From Candidatus Epulonipiscium sp. (GTDB taxonomy: Bacteria; Bacillota_A; Clostridia; Lachnospirales; Cellulosilyticaceae): 64,000 nucleotides of DNA. Below, in pieces: positions 29,686 through 38,876 of the stretch (position 1 is its first letter; every line of letters begins with the position of its first letter). Under the pieces are notes generated by a model, which was not told where the DNA came from, ran no database searches, and saw only the letters and a program-made list of their open reading frames with translations. The position numbers and the translations under genes are program-made. The stretch covers positions 1 through 64,000 of the forward strand of contig DUUM01000299.1 in NCBI GenBank assembly GCA_012841565.1, in the 5' to 3' direction.

Positions 29686-29719
29686 TCATAATTCCCCCTG
29701 TGTGTTATTATTTATAATC

Positions 29720-30457
29720 TTATTGCATCATCATATTTGCAACCGTTTTTTGATCTACTGGTTCGATATATATTTGTTCGCTACTTAAATAGGCTATGAG
29801 GATTGCTTCTTTTGGATCAATTTTTAAGTCCGTTCTTGGGTCAGTTTTTTGCTCATGGACACCATCTGGCGAACGGGCAATAACATTCCCTATACCAATT
29901 TGAACTGGATACATCCCAATAGCCATAACAAACGGTTTATATGCTTTTGCGTCTCTACCTGCATGCACTGTTCCTTTTAAAGAACCAAGTATCACTACAT
30001 TCCCACCTGCTGAAATGATTGCTCCCGGGTTCACATCCCCAAGAACAACCACACTTCCTGGGTAGTCAATGGACTGACCTGATCGCAACATGCCAATATG
30101 GTACTTTGTCATTGATGTATCATAAGAAACTTCATTGGCAAACCAGTTTCCTAATTGTTCGCGAGTCCCACTGGCATCATTTTCTATTTCATTCTGATTT
30201 TCTTCAAAATCATGTATAAATGATATGTTTAATATGTTTTGACCTGATAATAACTCTATTAGGTCTTCTTGCTGTCCTGCTGTAAGAATTTTACCTTTAA
30301 AACGAATACTTACCTTTGCACCACTAAAAAAGCTTTTTGCATCTTGCAATTTTTGAATAAATATTGTTTTTATATCTGCAAAAGAGGCATCCTCATCTAA
30401 AATAACCATAATGCCATCTCTGCCACCCTTAAAGATTACAATGTTTTCTAAGTCCAT
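29720..30457 (-). CDS. minC: Septum inhibitor MinC
   Basis: Blocks FtsZ polymerisation away from midcell. The N-terminal FtsZ-binding domain (1-90) is divergent; the C-terminal beta-helix domain is clear: VVLGDVNPGAIISAGGNV and GSLKGTVHAGRDA. The ATG at 30457 is preferred to the adjacent GTG at 30460 for its 7-nt spacing from AGAGG. It begins 12 nt after PBP2. Confidence 0.95.
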   Translation of the reverse strand: MDLENIVIFKGGRDGIMVILDEDASFADIKTIFIQKLQDAKSFFSGAKVSIRFKGKILTAGQQEDLIELLSGQNILNISFIHDFEENQNEIENDASGTREQLGNWFANEVSYDTSMTKYHIGMLRSGQSIDYPGSVVVLGDVNPGAIISAGGNVVILGSLKGTVHAGRDAKAYKPFVMAIGMYPVQIGIGNVIARSPDGVHEQKTDPRTDLKIDPKEAILIAYLSSEQIYIEPVDQKTVANMMMQ

Positions 30458-30468
30458 CACTCCACCTC

Positions 30469-33400
30469 TTACTTTGTAAAGATATTGTCTATGGTTGTTT
30501 GTTCATACCCTTTACCGAGCTCAAAATAGGCTTCTAAAATTTCCCTTGACATCTGTACGCCATATTTTCCTGCTCCATTACTGTTATAAATGGCTGTTAC
30601 AATAGCAACTTCTGGTTTGTCATAAGGTGCAAATCCTACAAACCACGAATGTTCATTGCCACCATCTTGAGCTGTTCCTGTTTTAGCACCTACTGGGATA
30701 ATAAAATCCCCATAAACCGACCTAGCTGTTCCTTGTTGACCTGTTGTTACTTCTAGCATACCTTTATGGATAAGGTCCATTGTTTTTTCTGAAATGTCCA
30801 AGGTATTACTAATAGTAGTTTCTTTTTCTACAATTTGGTTGTCTTGTTTTGAATTTTGAATTGCATTTATAATTCTTAAATCGTAGACATATTCCTTATT
30901 CGCAAGAGCTGTTATATACTTGGCAACTTGCACTGGTGCAAAAGCATTATTACCTTGCCCGATTGCTGTACGAATAGTAATTCCTTCATTCCATCCAAGA
31001 TCTACCTTTTCTAGAATTTGATCAACTATATTCCCTGCAATCCCAGATGCTATTCCTTCTATTATAGCATCTTTTGATAGTGCTACCTGGGCCTGAGTAT
31101 TCTCCATTCGGTCTTTCAGCGTATTAACAAGCTCTTGATCCGTACTACTGTGCCTTACTCTTCCATAGGCCACTGTATAAGAATGTTTATAGGCCTCCGT
31201 AATATCTGTGTCCATTAGAGGGGCCAGAGCTTGTCCAACAATAGGGGTACTAATTGCTTTTATTCCATTTCCAATTTCAGTTACAAGATATTTCTTAGTT
31301 TTGTTTCTAAGAGATAAGTTATGGGACGGATCACTCATAACCCCCTTAAGGACTTGTTCAACTATCTCATTTCTTTCTTTATCTATGGTGCTTTCTAGAC
31401 TTATTATTATTTCATTAATAAGTGCTGGCATGATAGGTTCTAACGCTGTGCCAATAGTCGATTCCATATTCCTTTTTAGCTCATGTTGTATTTCCACTTG
31501 AATTCTATTTTCTAAGCTCGGATTAGAAGTATCAGCCCACGGTATATATCCTTTTGAAATTCTTTGTATAGCTGCTTCCGTAAAAATTTCTTTTTTTTCA
31601 TTATCCATATTGTTCATATTCCATAGTGCTGATGATAATCCCTTTTTAACAACAACTTCAGGAGATGAAATAATAGGCTCAGCCTCCGGAAGCTCTATCC
31701 CTGATTTTTGATTAAGACCAAAGTCTTCCACATATTTGGTCAGGCGATTTATATTACTATAAGGCGTTAGATCTCCTTGTCCTAAATTAAAAGCCAAATC
31801 ATAGAAATAATAGTTACAAGAAACTTCAATAGCCCTTTCAAGGTCTACATGACCATGATTTCTACACTTAGCATATGGTGTTCCTGCTTTAGTATAGGGT
31901 CCGCCATCATAAATCACCGTATTTTTATTTATTGTGCCTTCTTCTAAGCCCGCTATAGCACTAATCATTTTAAATGTAGATCCTGGGGCCTTAACTGTTC
32001 TCATGGCACGATCAATCAACAATCTTCTTTTATCACTATTATCTGCTAGCAGGGGATAAAACTCATTAAAGTTAGTAATTAATTCGTTTGGGTCATATGA
32101 TGGATACCCTATCAAAGCAAGTACTTCACCATTTTTAATATCCACCACAACTGCTGCCGCACTAAAAGGATCAATGGCCATATGTTGGGGTTTTAGGATT
32201 CCTCTCTCAATCTGCTGAACAAGCACTCCCTCAACACTTCCATATTTATTGTTTATAAAACTAGCAATCGTCTCCTCGTTTAAACTCAGTATGCCCTGCT
32301 CATGAAGCATTAGGATGACTTGCCTTTCAGTAATTAAATCCGTACTTTTTTCATCTAGCCACTGGAGTAGTAACTTTTTAGGTGTTAATGTTTCTCTTTG
32401 CAAGTCACTTATTTCTTCTAATTCTTTTTCTATTTTTTTATTTATTTCATATTGCATAGAACCTTCAGTGGACTTTTTCATTTTTGTAAAAGATAAGGTA
32501 TTGGATTCTACAATTGAATATAGCATTTCTTTCCCGCTAATAGGTTGTATGTCCTTTTCCCCACCTCTTAGCCTTTGCAACATAATATTGGTTAACTGAT
32601 TTTCTAAAATATCATATACTTTTCGTTGATACTTAAGATCCATGGTTACAAATACATTGTTCCCTGCCACTTCATCTTCTTTTTCTACTGTCCTTACTTT
32701 TCTACCTCTGTTATCCACTTCCACTATCTCAGAGCCTTTGATACCCCGCAGCTGTTCTTCTTGGGTTTGCTCAAGTCCCATTTGCCCCACTATATCCTCT
32801 TTTTCATAGCCATACTGTTCCATAGCTTCAAATTGGGATGCTGTGATTTGTCTTGTGTAGCCTAATATGTGAGCAAACAATTCTCCTTCAGGATAAAATC
32901 TTACTGATTTCACATCTGTGGTAACGCCCCTATATTCTTTGTTTTTTTCCTCTACCGTACTGATTGTCTCCATACTAACATCTGTTGCAACTGTAATGAG
33001 TTTGTATTTTGACCAACTCGTTTTGTAAAGCTCATACCTAAGAGCAGCTAGCTCCCTAGCATCTTCATCTGATATTAAAGGATCCATATCAAATATTATG
33101 TCACTTTTTAAATAATCCAGCAACTCCTCAGCTGTATATTTCTGAGCCTTTTCTTTTTCTTCCTTATTTTTATGTGGAATTGAATTTATAAACTGTTTTG
33201 TCGAGCTTTCTCCAAATCTGTATTCAAAGGGCTTTTCTTTCGTAATTGGAATCTCATCAACATACTCATCACCATTCGATTTCAAAAGTTTAATGAGACG
33301 CAGTAGTATATCATTGAGCTCTGCGTTAGTCATTTTAATACCTTGATCTACATTTAAGACATAGGTCGGTTGGTTAATTGCAATAGGCCTCCCATACCTG

Positions 33401-33603
33401 TCAAAAATAAGTCCTCGCGGCGCATCAGTTTCAATTTCTCTTCGGATTGTTTCTCTTATGGTCACATCATATTCATCATGATGAATAATCTGTAAATCAT
33501 ACACCCTTAATATAATGACACTAAATAGCATAACCATAAAAATACTCATAATAAATAACCTATCAGTAATAAACCGGAGGACTTGTTTTCTAAAATCTTG
33601 CAT
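30469..33603 (-). CDS. mrdA: Penicillin-binding protein 2 (class B, MrdA type), very long
   Basis: Transpeptidase that works with RodA during elongation. It has a membrane anchor at about 15-37, a PBP dimer region (DAPRGLIFDRYGRPIA onwards), and the active-site motifs STFK (Ser542, Lys545), SCN (595-597) and KTGT (974-977). At 1044 aa it is far longer than the roughly 600-700 aa of most PBP2. Extra helical segments lie near 345-480 and, between SCN and KTG, at roughly 660-880 (379 residues separate the motifs against about 157 in E. coli PBP2). No frameshift is seen. ATG at 33603 has AGGAGG. Confidence 0.95.
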   Translation of the reverse strand: MQDFRKQVLRFITDRLFIMSIFMVMLFSVIILRVYDLQIIHHDEYDVTIRETIRREIETDAPRGLIFDRYGRPIAINQPTYVLNVDQGIKMTNAELNDILLRLIKLLKSNGDEYVDEIPITKEKPFEYRFGESSTKQFINSIPHKNKEEKEKAQKYTAEELLDYLKSDIIFDMDPLISDEDARELAALRYELYKTSWSKYKLITVATDVSMETISTVEEKNKEYRGVTTDVKSVRFYPEGELFAHILGYTRQITASQFEAMEQYGYEKEDIVGQMGLEQTQEEQLRGIKGSEIVEVDNRGRKVRTVEKEDEVAGNNVFVTMDLKYQRKVYDILENQLTNIMLQRLRGGEKDIQPISGKEMLYSIVESNTLSFTKMKKSTEGSMQYEINKKIEKELEEISDLQRETLTPKKLLLQWLDEKSTDLITERQVILMLHEQGILSLNEETIASFINNKYGSVEGVLVQQIERGILKPQHMAIDPFSAAAVVVDIKNGEVLALIGYPSYDPNELITNFNEFYPLLADNSDKRRLLIDRAMRTVKAPGSTFKMISAIAGLEEGTINKNTVIYDGGPYTKAGTPYAKCRNHGHVDLERAIEVSCNYYFYDLAFNLGQGDLTPYSNINRLTKYVEDFGLNQKSGIELPEAEPIISSPEVVVKKGLSSALWNMNNMDNEKKEIFTEAAIQRISKGYIPWADTSNPSLENRIQVEIQHELKRNMESTIGTALEPIMPALINEIIISLESTIDKERNEIVEQVLKGVMSDPSHNLSLRNKTKKYLVTEIGNGIKAISTPIVGQALAPLMDTDITEAYKHSYTVAYGRVRHSSTDQELVNTLKDRMENTQAQVALSKDAIIEGIASGIAGNIVDQILEKVDLGWNEGITIRTAIGQGNNAFAPVQVAKYITALANKEYVYDLRIINAIQNSKQDNQIVEKETTISNTLDISEKTMDLIHKGMLEVTTGQQGTARSVYGDFIIPVGAKTGTAQDGGNEHSWFVGFAPYDKPEVAIVTAIYNSNGAGKYGVQMSREILEAYFELGKGYEQTTIDNIFTK

Positions 33604-33623
33604 TATATCGAAGACCTCCTATT

Positions 33624-34133
33624 TCAAAATATATTCCGCTTTGTTTTTTCATTTTGTTCTATTTTTTCATTAATCATATAAACGACTTGATACACAATAA
33701 TAGATAGGATCATCGTATACACCATTTCAGGAAAAATAATGTTTTTAATAAAATATATGTAGTTTATTTTCCCGCGAAGTAAAAACGGAAAACTAACCAT
33801 AAAACCATAAATAATAGTACTTATAAGGGTCAGTATAAATGGCAAAATAAGATTTTCTTTATAGAAATCCTTATTGAATTTACCACAAAAATAACCTATG
33901 CAAGCCCCTATAATGCCTAGATAACCCCTAGTCGTACTAAAAACAATATCCATTAATAGCCCCGCAAAAAAACCTATTATTGACCCTTCTTTACTGCCTC
34001 TAAGGAGTGCCAGTGATACAATAAGCATTACATTAAAATTAGGGCTGATTCCTCTTATACGAATCACATCAAAAACTGTGGATTGTAGTATATTTGCAAC
34101 TAACAACATAATACTTATGATAAAGATTCTCAA
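33624..34133 (-). CDS. mreD: Rod shape-determining protein MreD
   Basis: Integral membrane partner of MreC. 169 aa with about five membrane segments and the family pattern GISPNFNVMLIVSLALLRG. The start is TTG at 34133 with AAGGGAG 9 nt upstream; mreC ends 5 nt before. It lies between mreC and the PBP2 gene. Confidence 0.92.
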   Translation of the reverse strand: MRIFIISIMLLVANILQSTVFDVIRIRGISPNFNVMLIVSLALLRGSKEGSIIGFFAGLLMDIVFSTTRGYLGIIGACIGYFCGKFNKDFYKENLILPFILTLISTIIYGFMVSFPFLLRGKINYIYFIKNIIFPEMVYTMILSIIVYQVVYMINEKIEQNEKTKRNIF

Positions 34134-34138
34134 AGATT

Positions 34139-34969
34139 TCAGCTCCCTTTAGTTTTTAGTACAAGGACTTGTTTTAAATGCTTAAAATCTACGATTGGGC
34201 GCACATATGCATGCTGTGTTAATCCGTTTTTAGAAATAATAATTTCCTCAACGACTCCAATGGTAATTCCTGGGGGGTATATCTCACTCAGGTGAGATGT
34301 TACTATTTGGTCCCCTTTTATTACTTCTGATTGAATGTCAATCTCAAACCTACAAAACCCTTGACCCGTCAGCTCAATATCACCCTTTAAAATCCCAATT
34401 TCTCCCGTTCTAAGAACCGTTGCACTCACTGAACTACGGTCATCAATTATGGTTAGTACTTTTGATGTTAGAGGCCCAGATTCTATAATATGACCGACTA
34501 GCCCACCCGATGATAAAATGGCGTCATCTTGATTCAATCCCGCTTTGGTTCCTTGGTCAATGATAAATACTTTGTACCAGTTTCCTGGATCTTTTGCAAT
34601 AATATTAGATCCTTGACTTGGATATTTCTTATGCCTTTCAGCAAGTTGTAATAATTCTTTTAATGCTTCATTTTCAGATCTATATTGCTCTAATATATTA
34701 TTATCATAGGATAACTGAGCGACTTGTTCTGCTAATATTTGGTTGCTTTCTTGTAGCATGTTTATATCCTTGAACCGACTGATGACATTACTTGAGCCAC
34801 CACTCAGCATATTAACTCCCTTTTGTATAGGTGTTATAACATACTGCACAGCATTTTCAACTACTTTAAACTTATAGCGTTTCCCTATAGTAATTGTAAT
34901 CACTATAGCTCCCACTACTAATAATACAACAAATACCTTTTTACTATTTATCTTTTTGGAATATTTCAC
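34139..34969 (-). CDS. mreC: Rod shape-determining protein MreC
   Basis: Periplasmic-side scaffold that activates PBP2/RodA. A membrane segment at about 12-29 is followed by a coiled coil (MLQESNQILAEQVAQL, about 70-105) and two beta-barrel domains with DDRSSVSATVLRTGE and SHLSEIYPPGITIG. GTG start at 34969, 7 nt after AAGGAG. 276 aa. Confidence 0.95.
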   Translation of the reverse strand: MKYSKKINSKKVFVVLLVVGAIVITITIGKRYKFKVVENAVQYVITPIQKGVNMLSGGSSNVISRFKDINMLQESNQILAEQVAQLSYDNNILEQYRSENEALKELLQLAERHKKYPSQGSNIIAKDPGNWYKVFIIDQGTKAGLNQDDAILSSGGLVGHIIESGPLTSKVLTIIDDRSSVSATVLRTGEIGILKGDIELTGQGFCRFEIDIQSEVIKGDQIVTSHLSEIYPPGITIGVVEEIIISKNGLTQHAYVRPIVDFKHLKQVLVLKTKGS

Positions 34970-34988
34970 CTTATCTCTCCTTGCAACA

Positions 34989-36005
34989 TTACTGACCTGA
35001 TGAAATTAAGATGCTTGCCAGTTTTTCAATATTCTCTAAGGCAAGACCTGTACCATTTGCAACACAATCAAGTGGATCTTCTGCAATATGCAATGGCATG
35101 CCTGTTTCTATGCTAATTAATTCATCAAGACCTGAAAGCAAGGCTCCTCCACCCGTTAGCATAATACCACTCTCCATAATATCTGCTGCAAGCTCTGGTG
35201 GTGTCTTTTCTAAGGTTACTTTGATTGCATCTATAATTGAGTTTACCGGTTCTTTAATAGCACTTGTAATCTCCGTAGATGTAATATTGAGAGTTTTAGG
35301 TAATCCCGTAACCAAGTCCCTACCTCTTATATCCATCGTTAACTCTTCTGCCCTAGGGTACGCTGCTCCAATGGTTACTTTAATAAGCTCAGATGTTCTC
35401 TCACCAATCATTAAATTATATTCTCTTTTGATATAAGATGCGATACACTCATCAAACTCATCCCCTGCAATGCGAAGGGATTTACTTGCAACAATACCAC
35501 CTAAGGAAATAACGGCTACGTCTGTGGTACCCCCACCTATATCAACAACCATACTTCCTGTTGGTTCCTCAACACGCAGTCTTGCACCAATGGCTGCTGC
35601 CATAGGTTCTTCCATTAGAAGGGCTTGTTTTGCCCCTGCTTTGATAGTAGCCTCTTCTACAGCTCTTTTTTCAACTGATGTTACACCCGATGGCACACAT
35701 ACCATTACCCTAGGCTTACCACTAAAAAGTGTCCTCTTATATGCTTTGTTTATAAAATAGCGCAACATAGCTTCTGTCGTTGCAAAATCCGCAATGACAC
35801 CATCTTTAAGGGGTCTAATCGCTATAATATTCCCTGGTGTTCGCCCAATCATTTGTTTTGCTTCGTCTCCTACTGCTAATACTTCATTTGTTCTTGTATT
35901 AATAGCTACAACTGATGGCTCATTTACAACAACACCTTTACCTTTTACAAAAACAAGTGTATTTGCCGTTCCTAAATCAATTCCCATATCTTTTCCAAAA
36001 AACAT
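34989..36005 (-). CDS. mreB: Rod shape-determining actin MreB
   Basis: Bacterial actin that guides lateral wall synthesis. Phosphate-1 motif GIDLGTANT (9-17), phosphate-2 [12 protein letters not shown] and LTGGGALL near the C-terminus. 338 aa. ATG at 36005 has AGGAGG 8 nt upstream. It is first of mreB-mreC-mreD-PBP2-minC-minD-minE-rodA-mgsA. Confidence 0.97.
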   Translation of the reverse strand: MFFGKDMGIDLGTANTLVFVKGKGVVVNEPSVVAINTRTNEVLAVGDEAKQMIGRTPGNIIAIRPLKDGVIADFATTEAMLRYFINKAYKRTLFSGKPRVMVCVPSGVTSVEKRAVEEATIKAGAKQALLMEEPMAAAIGARLRVEEPTGSMVVDIGGGTTDVAVISLGGIVASKSLRIAGDEFDECIASYIKREYNLMIGERTSELIKVTIGAAYPRAEELTMDIRGRDLVTGLPKTLNITSTEITSAIKEPVNSIIDAIKVTLEKTPPELAADIMESGIMLTGGGALLSGLDELISIETGMPLHIAEDPLDCVANGTGLALENIEKLASILISSGQ

Positions 36006-36133
36006 AATATATCCTCCTGTTAAACAACAAATTATAATGTATTTTCTTAATTTGTTATTTATAATTTTATCAATAATCTTAGTTTTATCCTAATTTTATC
36101 ATGTTTACATAAAAATCTTACATTACTAGTAAC

Positions 36134-36162
36134 ATCATAACTTTTTTTAGATGATTTTTCAA
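36134..36162 (-). promoter_or_regulatory. Probable sigmaA promoter of the mre-min-rod operon
   Basis: Minus strand TTGAAA (36162-36157), 17-nt spacer, TATGAT (36139-36134), in the 200-nt gap upstream of mreB. The leader would be about 120 nt and very AT-rich. Confidence 0.55.
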
Positions 36163-36207
36163 CATAAAATGTTGTAATCCTCACAAATAACCTACGATAT
36201 CACCTTA

Positions 36208-36891
36208 TTATAACAATTTCTCTTCTTTAAAACTAATATACCTATGGTCTCCTATTATAATGTGGTCTAATAGGGCAATTCCTAGTAGCTCCCCCGATTT
36301 TCTTATTCTTCTCGTAATATCTATATCTTCCCGACTTGGGGCGGGATCTCCACTGGGATGATTATGCATGATAATAATACTATTGGCTGATTTTTTAACT
36401 GCATTTTTAAAAACTTCCCTCGGATGTACAATAGATGCATTGAGTGAGCCTACAGAAATATTTTCATCATTAATAATTTTGTTTTTTGTATCTAGGTAGA
36501 TAACTTTAAAGCATTCCTGTTTAAGATGACGAAGATCCTCCATGTACATATTGGCAACTGCATTAGCACTTGTAATCTTAATATCCTCTGCATGTTTTTG
36601 CTTTGAGATCCTTTTAGATAGTTCTAGGACTGCATGTACCTGGGCTGCCTTCACTTGCCCTATACCTGAAATCTCTTGTAACTCTAAGAGTGAATCCTGG
36701 TATAAGTTAACCAGTGGTGCCCCGTTAACGTTCCTTCTTAGCATTTGCTCCGCTAGACCAACAGCATTAATGGTCCTTGTTCCTGATCTAAAGATAATGG
36801 CAAATAGCTCCGCATCTGTTAAAGTTTCTTTACCTTGTAGTTGCATTTTTTCTATTGGTCTTTCAGTAACGTGCATTTTATTAATCTGCAT
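36208..36891 (-). CDS. radC: RadC family JAB-domain protein
   Basis: MPN/JAMM metalloprotease-fold protein of uncertain cellular role. An N-terminal helix-hairpin-helix (ISGIGQVKAAQV, about 70-82) precedes the JAMM motif HNHPSGDPAPSREDID, with His-x-His and a downstream Asp. 227 aa. ATG at 36891 has AGGAGG. It sits between maf and mreB as in Bacillus. Confidence 0.95.
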   Translation of the reverse strand: MQINKMHVTERPIEKMQLQGKETLTDAELFAIIFRSGTRTINAVGLAEQMLRRNVNGAPLVNLYQDSLLELQEISGIGQVKAAQVHAVLELSKRISKQKHAEDIKITSANAVANMYMEDLRHLKQECFKVIYLDTKNKIINDENISVGSLNASIVHPREVFKNAVKKSANSIIIMHNHPSGDPAPSREDIDITRRIRKSGELLGIALLDHIIIGDHRYISFKEEKLL

Positions 36892-37008
36892 CTTATATAA
36901 CCTCCTAATACTCTACATTTACCATTATTGCCAAAAAAACATTGTTTCAACGTTTAAAGTTAGAAAACAAATATTCTTTTTATAGAATAATTTTACTTCA
37001 ATAATGAA

Positions 37009-37048
37009 GGATATGAAAATGCGTACTATATGTACCATTTCCATATCC
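37009..37048. other. Intergenic hairpin between maf and radC
   Basis: GGATATG (37009-37015) through a GTAC/GTAC apex to CATATCC (37042-37048): about 16 bp paired, one mismatch and one bulge. It has no good T-tract, so it may be an RNA processing or regulatory hairpin rather than a terminator. Confidence 0.55.
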
Positions 37049-37083
37049 TCAATTTAGTATTCTTAAGAAGTGATATTAAATTG

Positions 37084-37659
37084 TTACCTATAATTTTTTA
37101 GTTGTTCATATAGCTTAGCAATTGGTAATCCCATGACAGAAAAATAATCTCCTTCTATTTTTTCAACAAAGACCCCACCTTTTCCCTGGATCCCATAGCT
37201 CCCAGCTTTATCAAGTGGCTCTTTTGTAAGTACATACGCCTTAATTTCCTCCGGGCTCATGTCTTTCATATAAATCTTACTGGACTGCACAAAGGTTTCT
37301 TCTGTATTGTTTTTTGTATCCACAATAGATACGCCTGTATATACCATATGCATTTTACCAGATAGTATACTGAGCATTTTTTCAGCATCTAGATTATCTG
37401 TTGGTTTACCTAAAATTTGATCATTTAAAACAACTAGGGTATCTGCCCCTATAACAAGAGCATCCTCTTTCTCACTCAATAGCTCTTCAGCCACTGCTTG
37501 TGCCTTTAAACTAGCTAGGGCCTGTACAAGCTCAGCAGGCTCCATATGATCTAGTCCACTCTCGTCCACATCACTTACAATAATGTCATAAGCTAAGCCC
37601 ATTTGATCTAATAGTTCTTTTCTTCTTGGAGATCCTGATGCTAATATTATGGTTTTCAC
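37084..37659 (-). CDS. maf: Maf-like nucleotide pyrophosphatase
   Basis: Hydrolyses non-canonical or pyrimidine nucleoside triphosphates (dTTP/UTP/m5-type substrates). 191 aa with LASGSPRRKELL at residues 6-17, GADTLVVL and LGKP, all family signatures. GTG start at 37659, with AAGGATG upstream. It follows the DUF4321 gene by 20 nt. Confidence 0.95.
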   Translation of the reverse strand: MKTIILASGSPRRKELLDQMGLAYDIIVSDVDESGLDHMEPAELVQALASLKAQAVAEELLSEKEDALVIGADTLVVLNDQILGKPTDNLDAEKMLSILSGKMHMVYTGVSIVDTKNNTEETFVQSSKIYMKDMSPEEIKAYVLTKEPLDKAGSYGIQGKGGVFVEKIEGDYFSVMGLPIAKLYEQLKNYR

Positions 37660-37679
37660 AATCCACTCATCCTTTTGTT

Positions 37680-37943
37680 TTACATTTTTCTATAAACTAT
37701 TACAGAAAGCACCATTCCTATTATACCACTAATCGTAAATTTAACGACCAATTGTACACTCAGCCATATAAGCCCTAAGTCCAGCTTTAGTGGCTCTTCA
37801 AGCCCAAAGGTTTGGCCATAGTCTAGCCACCCTAAATAGGGTACCTCCTTACACAAAGACCCTATAAATCCCCCCACTGTTAAGCCGGCTAGCAAAATTA
37901 AAATCAATACCCAAAATCCTTTATCACGTGATGATGACTTCAT
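37680..37943 (-). CDS. DUF4321 family membrane protein
   Basis: Small protein of a family common beside maf/radC/mreB in Clostridia; role unknown. 87 aa with membrane segments at about 10-29 and 57-82, separated by an outward segment with PYLGWLDYGQTFGL. The ATG at 37943 has AGGGGG 6 nt upstream; the longer open frame above it has no ribosome site. Confidence 0.85.
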   Translation of the reverse strand: MKSSSRDKGFWVLILILLAGLTVGGFIGSLCKEVPYLGWLDYGQTFGLEEPLKLDLGLIWLSVQLVVKFTISGIIGMVLSVIVYRKM

Positions 37944-37973
37944 TGTCTTCCCCCTATGTAATTGTTTAAACTT

Positions 37974-37982
37974 ATTGTACCA
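37974..37982 (-). promoter_or_regulatory. Extended -10 promoter candidate for DUF4321-maf
   Basis: Minus strand TGGTACAAT: an extended -10 (TGn) with TACAAT and no convincing -35. Confidence 0.35.
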
Positions 37983-38198
37983 TAAAACCAGGGATAATCC
38001 CACGATTTTCGGGACAGTACGCAGGCAGGTTAAGGCTCGGTAATGATAAATCACTCTCAGTCTACTGCAATTTTTGCACCTTTAAATGAGCAGCCGTATC
38101 AAATGCAGTGAACATACAAGATCACCTATCTTTCAATATATCTTTTGTATTTTTATCAGGATTCCTAGTAATACCGATAGTATTCCTTACAGTATATT

Positions 38199-38448
38199 CT
38201 AGTTTTCACACCCATTTTCAATTTTATTCTCAATCTCCTTAAAACATAAATACCAATCCATACATGAATAACCATTCTGATCTGTTATTCGTTCTTTTAA
38301 TGCTTTATAAGTGGTTGGGGCAGGAATAATGACTGGCATACCTGGCATCCAATCAGCAGGCGTGGCTACTTTTTCTGCATCCAAAATCAGGTGCTATGGC
38401 ACCTATCTGTGGTAAACAAGTCCTTGCAGTACTTATATCTGTATTCAT
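38199..38448 (-). pseudogene. Peroxiredoxin (Prx6/AhpC-TSA type) pseudogene with internal deletion
   Basis: Starts at ATG 38448 with a good AAAGGAG and reads MNTDISTARTCLPQIG then AIAPDF, matching the N-terminus of 1-Cys/Prx6-like peroxiredoxins. After about 22 codons it jumps, in another frame, to DAEKVATPADWMPGMPVIIP and ends with NGYSCMDWYLC, the typical C-terminus of the same family. The roughly 140-150 residues between, including the catalytic PxxxTxxC, are missing, and the N-terminal frame stops about eight codons after the junction near 38384. This is a recent deletion in a single gene, not a real short protein. Confidence 0.8.
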
Positions 38449-38535
38449 GAATCTTTCTCCTTTTAGAATAAACTCTATAATATAGTATTCATGAATAGTA
38501 TATATGTTCACTTAGAAGCTATAAATTGGTCTGAC

Positions 38536-38576
38536 AAACAAAGCACCCTACGATATTCGCGTAAGGTGCTTTGTTT
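38536..38576. terminator. Terminator of the ric-ATPase-HMA operon
   Basis: Stem AAACAAAGCACC (38536-38547) / GGTGCTTTGTTT (38565-38576), with an inner TACG/CGTA. It lies about 37 nt after the HMA gene stop on the minus strand and can work in both directions. Confidence 0.82.
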
Positions 38577-38613
38577 AATTTTACTAAATAAATTTTTAAA
38601 ATCCTCTTATGCC

Positions 38614-38847
38614 TTACTTATCTTTAACTTGAGATTTTTTAACTTCATATCCTACTGTCGTAATAGCTTTTTCAATATCTTCAATGGATACTTTCTCAGC
38701 ATCAAAGTCAAGTTTCACTTTGCTTGCATTAAATAGCACCTTGACACTTTCTTTTTCTACACCCTTTAAAGCTTTTGTTGCATTTTCAACTTTTTGCACA
38801 CATGATGGACAGGCTAATGTTTCTAATTGAATCGTTGCTTTTTTCAT
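38614..38847 (-). CDS. HMA-domain metal-binding protein (CopZ-like)
   Basis: Single heavy-metal-associated domain, 77 aa, with the metal site CPSC at residues 13-16 (LACPSCVQKV). HMA proteins hand metal to P1B ATPases. CPSC in place of the usual CxxC with MT/MX before it fits the family. ATG at 38847 has AAAGGAG. It follows the ATPase gene by 29 nt, and the ATPase lacks its own HMA domain, so this protein probably serves in trans. Confidence 0.9.
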   Translation of the reverse strand: MKKATIQLETLACPSCVQKVENATKALKGVEKESVKVLFNASKVKLDFDAEKVSIEDIEKAITTVGYEVKKSQVKDK

Positions 38848-38876
38848 TTTACTCTCTCCTTTAATTTAAATATGAT

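Noticed and set aside
38055..38198. Gap between DUF4321 and the pseudogene
   Set aside because: No hairpin, promoter or open frame that I could support beyond the extended -10 given.
38199..38384. Short 61-codon open frame starting at TTG
   Set aside because: It is the C-terminal remnant of the peroxiredoxin pseudogene, not a separate gene.
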